From contig NZ_JBMGQR010000074.1 of the NCBI RefSeq assembly GCF_049059935.1, forward strand, positions 1-20,404: a DNA stretch of 20,404 nucleotides, written 5' to 3'. This DNA comes from JAURVT01 sp049059935. GTDB lineage: Bacteria; Actinomycetota; Actinomycetes; Propionibacteriales; Nocardioidaceae. A model generated the notes under the pieces. It did not search any database, was not told where the DNA came from, and saw only the letters and a program-made list of their open reading frames with translations. The position numbers were made by a program, and so were the translations under genes. The stretch's first letter is position 1. Every line of letters begins with the position of its first letter. Shown piece by piece: positions 1 to 7,897 of this stretch.

Positions 1-51
1 GAGCACCGCGAACGCGGGGTGCTCGGTGAGCGGGAGAGCGGTGACCGTCAT
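1..51 (-). CDS. 5' end of an unidentified, probably SOS-regulated gene (partial)
   Basis: Only 17 codons are in the window. Reading leftwards from an ATG at 51-49 they give MTVTALPLTEHPAFAVL with no stop before the edge. No Shine-Dalgarno sequence precedes the ATG. Instead a TAAAAT hexamer ends six bases upstream, which fits a leaderless transcript. A LexA-type palindrome (71-84) overlaps the promoter, so the gene is probably a member of the SOS regulon. Seventeen residues are too few to name the product; LexA-controlled repair or mutagenesis genes (for example the imuA'/imuB/dnaE2 group) would fit the control, but I do not recognise the sequence. An overlapping upstream ATG at 60-58 is in another frame and stops after three codons, so it is not the start. 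Confidence 0.55.
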   Translation of the reverse strand, partial: MTVTALPLTEHPAFAVL

Positions 52-57
52 ACGCCC

Positions 58-87
58 ATTTTACGACAGTCGAACACGCGTTCGCAA
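58..87 (-). promoter_or_regulatory. Promoter with -10 TAAAAT and -35 TTGCGA
   Basis: On the minus strand TTGCGA (87-82) and TAAAAT (63-58) are separated by 18 bases, a normal sigma70-type spacing. The -10 ends six bases before the ATG at 51, so transcription should begin at or next to the start codon. It is one of the most AT-rich hexamers in this GC-rich window and is followed by an open reading frame. The start site is inferred from geometry only. Confidence 0.6.
71..84. promoter_or_regulatory. LexA/SOS box (CGAAC-N4-GTTCG)
   Basis: The sequence CGAACACGCGTTCG is a perfect inverted repeat CGAAC-ACGC-GTTCG, preceded by T. It matches the actinobacterial/Gram-positive SOS box TCGAAC-N4-GTTCGA at 11 of 12 specified positions. 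It fills most of the -10/-35 spacer and reaches into the -35 element, where bound LexA would block RNA polymerase. It serves the partial minus-strand gene starting at 51; no plus-strand gene begins nearby. Confidence 0.75.
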
Positions 88-121
88 CGGTGTGGACGTG
101 GAGCGGTCCTATCTGGATTGC

Positions 122-850
122 CTACCGACCTCGTCGCCACTTGTCCACAGAACGTCGAGGTCCCCAGGGAGTCGCGAAGACCAGGGCGACCGAGGTTCCT
201 CTCGACACGACCGACCCACCCGTGGGGATCGTGCCGACGAGGAAGAGGTCGGCGGGGTCCGACCCAAGGTCCCCTCCCGGCACGTCGGTCACGACACCTG
301 CGCCCCGCAGCCTCAACCCTGCACGGTCCAGGAGGACTCGGGCCTGCGCCTCGTCCGGTTGCGGGCACGAAGTGAGCGGGTCGGCGGGTTCGACACCCAT
401 CAACACGTTGGGCACCGCGACGTACGCGTCGGGCACCAGCTGCGCGGTGTCGGCGATGGCGCGCACGTCCGTTCGCGGCCCGTCGAGGAGGAGAGACCCT
501 CCGAGCGCGGGCGCCGCCAGCGCGATGCTCGTGTAGCTGTGCACACCGGCGGGATCGACGACCAGCTCCTCGGTCACGTGGACCGGGTGGCCTCCGACCA
601 CCTTCGTCGATCCGGGCCGACGTGGGTCGTGCCGTGGTTCGAACGACGACGGCTGCTGCTCCTCGTCGCTCAACCTGATGCTGACGGCTCCGTCCAACGG
701 GCTCCAGATCGCCATCGCTGGCATCATGCGCATGGGGAGGACCACCGCGCTCCGTCTGACCTCCACGAGTCCGATCTCGACCGGCCAGGCCTTCGGCACC
801 TCGATCGCGAGTCGACCGGCTGCGAGGAGACGGGTGGATGGAGCGGTCAC
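122..850 (-). CDS. Hypothetical protein with C-terminal PASTA-like domain
   Basis: This is a 242-residue protein of unknown function. GTG at 850 is the only usable start, because the upstream in-frame codons back to the TAG at 958 contain no ATG, GTG or TTG. No signal peptide or membrane helix is evident, and the N-terminal half (about 1-140) resembles nothing I can name. Residues 146-227 follow the PASTA pattern: VPNVLMG at the front, then EAQARVLLDRAGLRL, then IPTGGSVVSRGTSVALVF with the typical P-x-x-G-x-x-V-x-x-G spacing. PASTA repeats are usually extracellular sensors on Ser/Thr kinases or penicillin-binding proteins, so a lone copy without an obvious export signal is odd. It is the last gene of the accessory minus-strand block, 105 bases after the reductase gene. 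Confidence 0.75.
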   Translation of the reverse strand: MTAPSTRLLAAGRLAIEVPKAWPVEIGLVEVRRSAVVLPMRMMPAMAIWSPLDGAVSIRLSDEEQQPSSFEPRHDPRRPGSTKVVGGHPVHVTEELVVDPAGVHSYTSIALAAPALGGSLLLDGPRTDVRAIADTAQLVPDAYVAVPNVLMGVEPADPLTSCPQPDEAQARVLLDRAGLRLRGAGVVTDVPGGDLGSDPADLFLVGTIPTGGSVVSRGTSVALVFATPWGPRRSVDKWRRGR

Positions 851-955
851 CCGGTCAGTGCACCAGTCGCGAACGCGGACGGCACCCGAATATCGCGTGT
901 TCGTCGACGTGGCCGTGCCTCGACGTGCGGGCGGTGCGGCTCCGGGCCCCGCGCC

Positions 956-1570
956 CTACGGCTCCCGCAGCACCGGATAGACCAAGTGCAGCACCCGGTC
1001 CGCCTCGATGACGGTCGTCGGGTCACCCAGCCGCACGGGGGCGCCGCCCGCGAGAGCCCCGAAGAACGGCCGCCCCTCCCCCAGCACGACGGGTGCGAGG
1101 TCGATCGCGACCGCGTCGAGCAGACCGGCCTCGAGGCACTGGCGCGCGACCGTCCCGGCCGCGACGGCGACGTCGCGCTCACCTGCCAGGGAGCGGGCGA
1201 GGGTCACCGCAGCCTCGACCCCGTCGGTGACGAAGTGGAAGTCCTCCGACCCCGGGTAGGACCAGTCGGTCGGCGCCTGGTGCGTCAGGACCACCACCGG
1301 CGTCCCGATCGGGTGGGTGCCGCCCCAGCCGTCGACGAGGTCGAACAGCTCGCGACCGACCACCAGCGCGCCGAGCCGCCCGACCCACGAGCGCCAGTAA
1401 GCGGCACTCGTCGCGGTGAGGGAGAACGAGACGTCGGGCGACGCGGTCGTCACGGCCTCGTCGCCCGTCTCGTACCAGTCGAAGAGCGGGTCGATCCCGT
1501 GGTCGTGGTGCGCGATGAACCCGTCGAGCGACATCGTCGCGCTGGCGATCACCTGGCCCACGCGACTCAC
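956..1570 (-). CDS. Dihydrofolate reductase / RibD C-terminal family protein
   Basis: The 204-residue product opens with the family signature GQVIASATMSLDGFIA, close to the usual start of RibD-C/DHFR-like reductases. It then shows a dinucleotide-binding style segment LGALVVGRELFD and a C-terminal DLAPVVLGEGRPFFG that is common in the family. Such proteins are NAD(P)H-dependent reductases; the substrate cannot be read from sequence. It is not the essential folate DHFR with certainty, since this subfamily is mostly uncharacterised. The GTG start at 1570 overlaps the TGA of the DUF1905 gene in a GTGA junction, so translation of the two is probably coupled. Confidence 0.85.
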   Translation of the reverse strand: MSRVGQVIASATMSLDGFIAHHDHGIDPLFDWYETGDEAVTTASPDVSFSLTATSAAYWRSWVGRLGALVVGRELFDLVDGWGGTHPIGTPVVVLTHQAPTDWSYPGSEDFHFVTDGVEAAVTLARSLAGERDVAVAAGTVARQCLEAGLLDAVAIDLAPVVLGEGRPFFGALAGGAPVRLGDPTTVIEADRVLHLVYPVLREP

Positions 1571-1845
1571 CTGATCCGCTCGGTGAGGTGCACCTCGACG
1601 TCGTCACCGTCGGACTTGCCGATGGCCTTGCGGATCGGCGACGCGACGGGCAGCTTGTGCGTGCCGTCCCCCAACGCCATGAACGCCCCGGTGAAGGGGT
1701 GGCCGTCGACGGTGCCTGCGACCTTGACCAGGCCGCGGGTGCCGAAGACCTGCGCCGAGTCCGGCATCTGCACACAGGTCCAGGTGTCGCCGGGGCGCAC
1801 CTTGCCGAGCGTGGCGGTGAAGGTGATGTCCAGGGGTGTGCTCAT
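1567..1845 (-). CDS. DUF1905 domain protein
   Basis: The 92-residue protein MSTPLDITFTATLGKVRPG... fits DUF1905: a small beta-rich domain with a W-x-C-V-x-M-P core, an FGTRGLVKVAGTVDG strand pair and a closing GDDVEVHLTER. The biochemical role of the family is unknown. I placed the start at the ATG at 1845. The frame is open to a GTG at 1869, which would add MPWPVSST, but that extension does not look like the domain. The 3' end shares GTGA with the downstream reductase. The upstream NUDIX gene ends at 1876, so NUDIX, DUF1905 and reductase form one compact unit. Confidence 0.8.
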   Translation of the reverse strand: MSTPLDITFTATLGKVRPGDTWTCVQMPDSAQVFGTRGLVKVAGTVDGHPFTGAFMALGDGTHKLPVASPIRKAIGKSDGDDVEVHLTERIR

Positions 1846-1875
1846 GGTGCTACTGACCGGCCAAGGCACCCGGAC

Positions 1876-2316
1876 TCATCGCCCCCGCCAGGCCTCGATC
1901 GCGACGTCCACCAGACCCACGCGTGGCTCGTCGCCCGCCACCGCGTCGAGCGGCATCCAGGCGGCGTGGTCGGTCGTCCCGCCCACCTCGACGGTCCCGA
2001 GGCTGCCGCCGACGACGTGCGCGGTGTAGACGACGCGCACCGACTTGAACGGGCGCGGCGGACGCGGGCCGCCCTGGCCGGCGGACGAGTGCACCGTCAG
2101 CAGTCCGTCGAGCTCGACGTCGTACCCGGTCTCCTCGTGCACCTCGCGGACGACCGCCTCCTCAGCGGTCTCCTCGAGGTCCACTCCTCCGCCGGGCAGC
2201 GTCCACCCCGGACGGCCGCGGGTCGAGCCGTTGTACCAGGACAGCAGGATCTGCTCGCGCTCGTCGACGATCACCGCGTACGCGGCCAGACGGGTGTCGT
2301 ACTCGCTGAAGTGCAC
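1876..2316 (-). CDS. NUDIX hydrolase
   Basis: This 146-residue protein hydrolyses a nucleoside diphosphate linked to some moiety; the substrate is unknown. The Nudix box is complete at residues 43-65: G43, E49, then R57-E58 and E61-E62-x-G64, which supply the metal ligands and catalytic glutamates. The family strand AAYAVIVDEREQILLS precedes it and PGWTLPGGG leads into the box. The GTG start at 2316 has no convincing Shine-Dalgarno sequence but lies six bases after a TAGGTT hexamer, suggesting its own leaderless transcript. It follows the methyltransferase gene by 19 bases and probably leads the NUDIX-DUF1905-reductase unit. Confidence 0.9.
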   Translation of the reverse strand: MHFSEYDTRLAAYAVIVDEREQILLSWYNGSTRGRPGWTLPGGGVDLEETAEEAVVREVHEETGYDVELDGLLTVHSSAGQGGPRPPRPFKSVRVVYTAHVVGGSLGTVEVGGTTDHAAWMPLDAVAGDEPRVGLVDVAIEAWRGR

Positions 2317-2339
2317 CCCGAGAACCTAGCGGCGGCTAG
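2317..2339 (-). promoter_or_regulatory. Predicted leaderless promoter of the NUDIX gene with a small palindrome
   Basis: On the minus strand TAGGTT (2328-2323) is followed by six bases (CTCGGG) and then the GTG start. The palindrome CTAGC-GGCG-GCTAG (2326-2339) overlaps the -10 and includes the TAG stop of the upstream methyltransferase gene. No good -35 is visible. The call rests on the same hexamer-to-start spacing seen at other genes here. Confidence 0.45.
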
Positions 2340-3082
2340 GGCTTGCGCCACACCGACACGTGGCTCTCGCTGTCGGAGGTGAACGGGCTGCGGTACCAGT
2401 CGGCGTACCGGCCCTCGAGCTCCAGACCCGCGAGCCGCGCCATCAGGTCGCACTCGGACGCCCACAGGTAGCGGAAGTGCCCGGAGTCGTGGCGGGCCGT
2501 GCCGTCGGGGGCGGTGCGGTAGTGGTGGGACGTGCACCGCTGGGTCACCGGGTCGTAGGTGTCGAGGCAGAGGTAGTCGTCCTCCACCACCATCGGCGCG
2601 GCGAGACGGCCCGGCGGCAGCCGTCGCAGCGGCGGCACCCACAGCTCGATCACGAACCGGCCGCCCGGCGCGAGGTGGCGGGCGGCGTTGGCGAAGCACG
2701 CGACCTGCTCGTCCTGCGTCCGCAGGTTCGAGATGGTGTTGAACACGAGGTAGACGAGCGCGAACTCGCCCGGAACCCGGGCCGTGGCCATGTCGCCGAC
2801 GACGACGGGCAGGGCCTCGGCGTCGACCTTGTGCCGCAGCTCGGCGAGCATCGCCGCGGACAGCTCGATCCCGCTCACCGGCACGCCGCGCTCGAGGAGG
2901 GGGACGGCCACCCGTCCGGTGCCGACGGCCAGCTCCAGGGCCGCGCCGTCACCGGCCAGGTCGGCCAGCACGTCGACGGTCGGGACCAGCACCTCCGGGG
3001 CGAACATGCCGGCCGAGTCCTCGTCGTACCGGCGCGCCGTCACCTCGTCCCACACCTCGCTGCTGGTCACGGCGCCGAGCAT
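2336..3082 (-). CDS. Class I SAM-dependent methyltransferase
   Basis: The 248-residue protein carries a Rossmann methyltransferase fold. Motif I is LELAVGTGRVAVPLLERG (about 49-66), followed by SGIELSAAMLAEL with the acidic residue that contacts the SAM ribose. VVGDMAT and FALVYLVFNTISNL supply motifs II-III, and a post-motif segment LAPGGRFVIELWVP follows. The substrate cannot be deduced; the type resembles small-molecule or generic methyltransferases. ATG at 3082 is used; a GTG at 3070 is a possible alternative. It starts 32 bases after truB, where Streptomyces-type genomes usually carry ribF, so it marks the change from conserved to accessory genes. Confidence 0.88.
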   Translation of the reverse strand: MLGAVTSSEVWDEVTARRYDEDSAGMFAPEVLVPTVDVLADLAGDGAALELAVGTGRVAVPLLERGVPVSGIELSAAMLAELRHKVDAEALPVVVGDMATARVPGEFALVYLVFNTISNLRTQDEQVACFANAARHLAPGGRFVIELWVPPLRRLPPGRLAAPMVVEDDYLCLDTYDPVTQRCTSHHYRTAPDGTARHDSGHFRYLWASECDLMARLAGLELEGRYADWYRSPFTSDSESHVSVWRKP

Positions 3083-3089
3083 GCCGCCG

Positions 3090-3105
3090 GACGCGGACCC
3101 GCGTC
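3090..3105. repeat. Short palindrome between truB and the methyltransferase gene
   Basis: GACGCGG-AC-CCGCGTC is a perfect 7-bp inverted repeat around two bases, lying in the 32-base gap after the truB stop. As RNA it would form a short GC-rich hairpin, without a T tract on either side. It could be a weak terminator or attenuator at the end of the core cluster, an operator for the methyltransferase gene, or chance in GC-rich DNA. Confidence 0.35.
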
Positions 3106-3114
3106 GACCGGTTC

Positions 3115-4002
3115 TCAGCCGACGAAGACCGCCACCGGACGCGCGTCGGCGCCCCGCTGCTCGTAGAGCGCCAGGAACTCGGGCCCGTCGAACAGCGCGA
3201 CGGGGCCGGGGGCGCCGAGGTCGAAGCCGGGCAGGGGCCGGCCGAAGCGGACGTCGCGCGCCGTGTCGTCGTCGAGGTCGACGCTCGCGAACGCCGCGCG
3301 TGCGGCCTCGTCGAGCGGCACCATCGTGAAGGAGACGGCGAGCTCGTCGAGGGTTCGGGCGACGTCGAGGCCGAAACCGCCGACGCGGGTGCGGCGCAGG
3401 GCCGTCAGGTGGCCGCCGACACCGAGGTCGTCGCCGACGTCGCGGGCCAGCGCCCGCACGTAGGTGCCCGACGAGCAGGTGACGTGGGCGTCGAGGTCGA
3501 CGCAGCCGTCCACGTCGGACGGGCGCAGCGGCCCGACGTCGAAGCGGGCCACGTGGACGTCGCGCGGCGGGATCTCGACGGTCTCGCCGTCGCGCACGCG
3601 GGCGTAGGCGCGGCGGCCGTCGATCTTCACCGCCGACACCGACGACGGCACCTGCGAGACGTCACCGGTCCAGGCCGACGCCGCCCGCGCGACGTCGGCG
3701 TCGGTGACGCCGGACGCCGGGGCCGAGGCCACGACCTCTCCCTCGGCGTCGTCGGTGGACGTGCGCTGCCCGAGCCGGATCGTCGCCTCGTAGTCCTTGT
3801 CGGCGAGCGTCAGGTGGCCCAGCAGCCGGGTGGCCCGGTTGACCCCGAGCACCAGCACGCCGGTGGCCATCGGGTCGAGCGTGCCGGCGTGGCCGACCTT
3901 GCGCGTGCCCGCGAGGCGGCGGGTGCGGCCGACGACGTCGTGCGACGTCCAGCCCCCGGGCTTGTCGACGACGACCAGCCCGGAGGCGGGGGCGTCGCTC
4001 AC
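3115..4002 (-). CDS. truB: tRNA pseudouridine(55) synthase TruB
   Basis: TruB converts U55 of the tRNA T-loop to pseudouridine in the cytoplasm. The 295-residue protein begins with the family signature VVDKPGGWTSHDVVGRTRR and contains the active-site segment VGHAGTLDPMATGVLVL, with catalytic Asp43 in GTLDP. Downstream, YEATIRLGQRTSTDD, a VSAVKIDGRRAYARVRDG stretch and GTYVRALARDVGDDLG are all typical. The C-terminal tail (about 225-295) is the PUA-like extension usual in actinobacteria. The GTG start at 4002 overlaps the rbfA stop as GTGA, so rbfA and truB are translationally coupled. It is the last gene of the rimP-truB cluster. Confidence 0.97.
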   Translation of the reverse strand: MSDAPASGLVVVDKPGGWTSHDVVGRTRRLAGTRKVGHAGTLDPMATGVLVLGVNRATRLLGHLTLADKDYEATIRLGQRTSTDDAEGEVVASAPASGVTDADVARAASAWTGDVSQVPSSVSAVKIDGRRAYARVRDGETVEIPPRDVHVARFDVGPLRPSDVDGCVDLDAHVTCSSGTYVRALARDVGDDLGVGGHLTALRRTRVGGFGLDVARTLDELAVSFTMVPLDEAARAAFASVDLDDDTARDVRFGRPLPGFDLGAPGPVALFDGPEFLALYEQRGADARPVAVFVG

Positions 4003-4460
4003 TCGGGGCGGTCGGACTCGTCGAGGTCCGCGTCGTCGCCGGCCACCTCGCGCACGCGGTAGGGGTCGGGGTCGCCGGCGTGCACGGCGCCGGCGGACGC
4101 GGCCGCCACCGCGGCGTCGGACTCGCGCGCCTTGGCGAGCAGGTCCTCGATCGCGCGGGCGTTCTCGGGCACCGCGTCGAGCACGAACTCGATCGACGGC
4201 GTGTGCCGCATGCCGAGCTGCTTGCCGACCTCGGAGCGGATGATGCCCGTCGCGCTGACGAGCGCCGCACCGGTGCCGTCGATCGCGTCCTGGTCGCCCA
4301 TCACGGTGTAGAACACCGTGGCGTGCTGGGTGTCGCCGGTGACGCGGACGTCGGTGACGGTGACGAACCCCAGGCGCGGGTCCTTGATCCGGTGCTCGAG
4401 CATCTGGGCGACGACGACCTTGATCCGGTCGGCGACCTTGCGGACGCGCGGTGAAGCCAT
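3999..4460 (-). CDS. rbfA: 30S ribosome-binding factor RbfA
   Basis: RbfA binds the immature 30S subunit and assists late 16S rRNA maturation. The 153-residue product has the KH-like core: RVRKVADRIKVVVAQMLEHR at the N-terminus, DPRLGFVTVTDVRVTGD, HATVFYTVMGD, and the helix segment RSEVGKQLGMRHTPSIEFVLD. About 30 acidic, Ala-rich residues follow the core, a tail common in actinobacterial RbfA. ATG at 4460 is preceded by GAGGAG (4474-4469) at eight bases. It follows infB with an 83-base gap that holds a hairpin, and overlaps truB by four bases. The DUF503 gene often found between infB and rbfA in actinobacteria is absent. Confidence 0.96.
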   Translation of the reverse strand: MASPRVRKVADRIKVVVAQMLEHRIKDPRLGFVTVTDVRVTGDTQHATVFYTVMGDQDAIDGTGAALVSATGIIRSEVGKQLGMRHTPSIEFVLDAVPENARAIEDLLAKARESDAAVAAASAGAVHAGDPDPYRVREVAGDDADLDESDRPE

Positions 4461-4494
4461 GGGCTCTTCTCCTCGTTGGTGGTGCGGACGCGGA

Positions 4495-4526
4495 ACGGGC
4501 GGCCGGTCAGATGACCGACCGCCCGT
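4495..4526 (-). terminator. Hairpin between infB and rbfA (terminator or attenuator)
   Basis: The inverted repeat pairs ACGGGCGG with CCGCCCGT (8 bp), then one C/A mismatch, then CGGTCA with TGACCG around a two-base centre, so the innermost pair would open. It begins 17 bases after the infB stop on the minus strand. The RNA would then continue UUCCG, so there is no proper U tract. This is the strongest hairpin between two genes of the core cluster; it could reduce read-through from infB into rbfA-truB or protect the infB 3' end. Confidence 0.55.
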
Positions 4527-4543
4527 CCCACCAGATCGTGCTC

Positions 4544-7411
<2,868 letters not shown>

Positions 7412-7415
7412 TGTT

Positions 7416-7421
7416 CTCCTT
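7416..7421 (-). promoter_or_regulatory. infB ribosome binding site AAGGAG
   Basis: AAGGAG (7421-7416) lies four bases before the infB GTG and decides the start. Its AAG belongs to the right arm of the adjacent 9-bp hairpin, so access to it may depend on RNA folding. Confidence 0.8.
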
Positions 7422-7455
7422 CTGGGGGACCCGCACCCCAGAAGACGGCCTGGGG
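7419..7455 (-). promoter_or_regulatory. Candidate RNA switch in the infB leader (three alternative arms)
   Basis: In RNA order the leader has arm 1 CCCCAG (7455-7450), arm 2 CUUCUGGGG (7444-7436) and arm 3 CCCCAGAAG (7427-7419). Arms 2 and 3 pair perfectly over 9 bp with an 8-base loop, and arm 3 includes the AAG of the infB Shine-Dalgarno sequence. Arm 2 can instead pair with arm 1 over 6 bp, extendable by two G-U pairs, which would free the ribosome site. The two folds exclude each other. Arm 1 begins only five bases after the UAA of the third mini-ORF, so a ribosome finishing there would cover it. The pairing is seen in the sequence; a regulatory role is inference. Confidence 0.45.
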
Positions 7456-7460
7456 CAGGG

Positions 7461-7506
7461 TTAGACGACGTGCTTGCTCATGTGGAGGAACTCATCGAGT
7501 GCTCAT
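7461..7506 (-). other. Chain of three overlapping mini-ORFs in the ylxR-infB leader
   Basis: The ylxR stop TGA (7505-7503) overlaps the ATG of a mini-ORF encoding MSTR (7506-7492). Its TGA overlaps the ATG of the next, MSSST (7495-7478), whose TGA overlaps the ATG of the third, MSKHVV, ending in TAA (7481-7461). All three junctions are ATGA, the classical termination-reinitiation arrangement, so a ribosome leaving ylxR could be handed through three frames towards infB, 49 bases further on. None has a convincing Shine-Dalgarno sequence of its own. They may be leader peptides, ribosome-parking elements, or a chance product of recurring ATGAG words. No protein function is claimed. Confidence 0.4.
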
Positions 7507-7868
7507 GAGCGGGAGCTCCGTTCTTCCTGGACGTGTGTGGATGCGGAGGCGGGCTCCGCGGTGCTGTGGTGGCGTCGTTGCTCGGACTCGACCAGGACGG
7601 CCACCAGGCTCGTGTCCACCGGGCCCGGTGTTCGCAGGGCCCTGGTGAACGCCCGCCGGCGTGTCGCCTGCTCGAGGCAGGAGACCCGGGGGTGCAGGTG
7701 CGCACCCCGTCCTGGTGCCGCTCCGCGGAGGTCGGGGACCACGACGATCTCGTCGCCGTCTCCCACCGCCACGAGGCGGACGAGGTCGGACTTCGCAGCC
7801 CTCTGCCGACATCCGATGCACGTGCGCACGGGGCGCGAGGGCGTGGACGGGGCGTCGGGGCTGCTCAC
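7503..7868 (-). CDS. ylxR: YlxR family RNA-binding protein
   Basis: YlxR (DUF448) is a small nucleic-acid-binding protein encoded between nusA and infB in most bacteria; it has been linked to regulation of gene expression and of RNase P, but its main role is unsettled. The 121-residue product has the family start RPVRTCIGCRQRAAKSDLVR (Cys17 and Cys20) and the conserved GRGAHLHPRVSCLEQA. The last 30 residues or so are low-complexity and not part of the core. The start is GTG at 7868 or the adjacent GTG at 7871. No Shine-Dalgarno sequence is visible, and TAGACT lies 5-8 bases upstream, so it may also be made from a leaderless transcript. It follows nusA by about 29 bases. Confidence 0.92.
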   Translation of the reverse strand: MSSPDAPSTPSRPVRTCIGCRQRAAKSDLVRLVAVGDGDEIVVVPDLRGAAPGRGAHLHPRVSCLEQATRRRAFTRALRTPGPVDTSLVAVLVESEQRRHHSTAEPASASTHVQEERSSRS

Positions 7869-7876
7869 CACCGTCG

Positions 7877-7882
7877 AGTCTA
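7877..7882 (-). promoter_or_regulatory. Possible internal promoter (-10 TAGACT) before ylxR
   Basis: TAGACT (7882-7877) in the nusA-ylxR gap fits TAnnnT. It stands eight bases before GTG 7868 and five before GTG 7871, while no ribosome binding site is present. This would give ylxR-infB a transcript separate from rimP-nusA. There is no clear -35. Confidence 0.35.
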
Positions 7883-7897
7883 GCCGGTCGGCCCCAC

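Noticed and set aside
1..24. Inverted repeat GAGCACC...GGTGCTC at the left edge
   Set aside because: It falls inside the start of a coding frame, pairs imperfectly in the middle and is cut by the window edge, so no role can be supported.
887..910. A second CGAACACGCG-like SOS half-site
   Set aside because: The right half-site GTTCG is missing at the proper N4 spacing, so it is not a LexA box.
1846..1869. Longer DUF1905 start at GTG 1869 (adds MPWPVSST)
   Set aside because: The extra residues do not resemble the domain, and the ATG at 1845 sits where the family begins.
26..2029. A 667-codon plus-strand open frame over the accessory genes
   Set aside because: It lies antisense to four supported minus-strand genes, is dominated by Arg/Gly/Asp/His, and has no recognisable domain or start signal.
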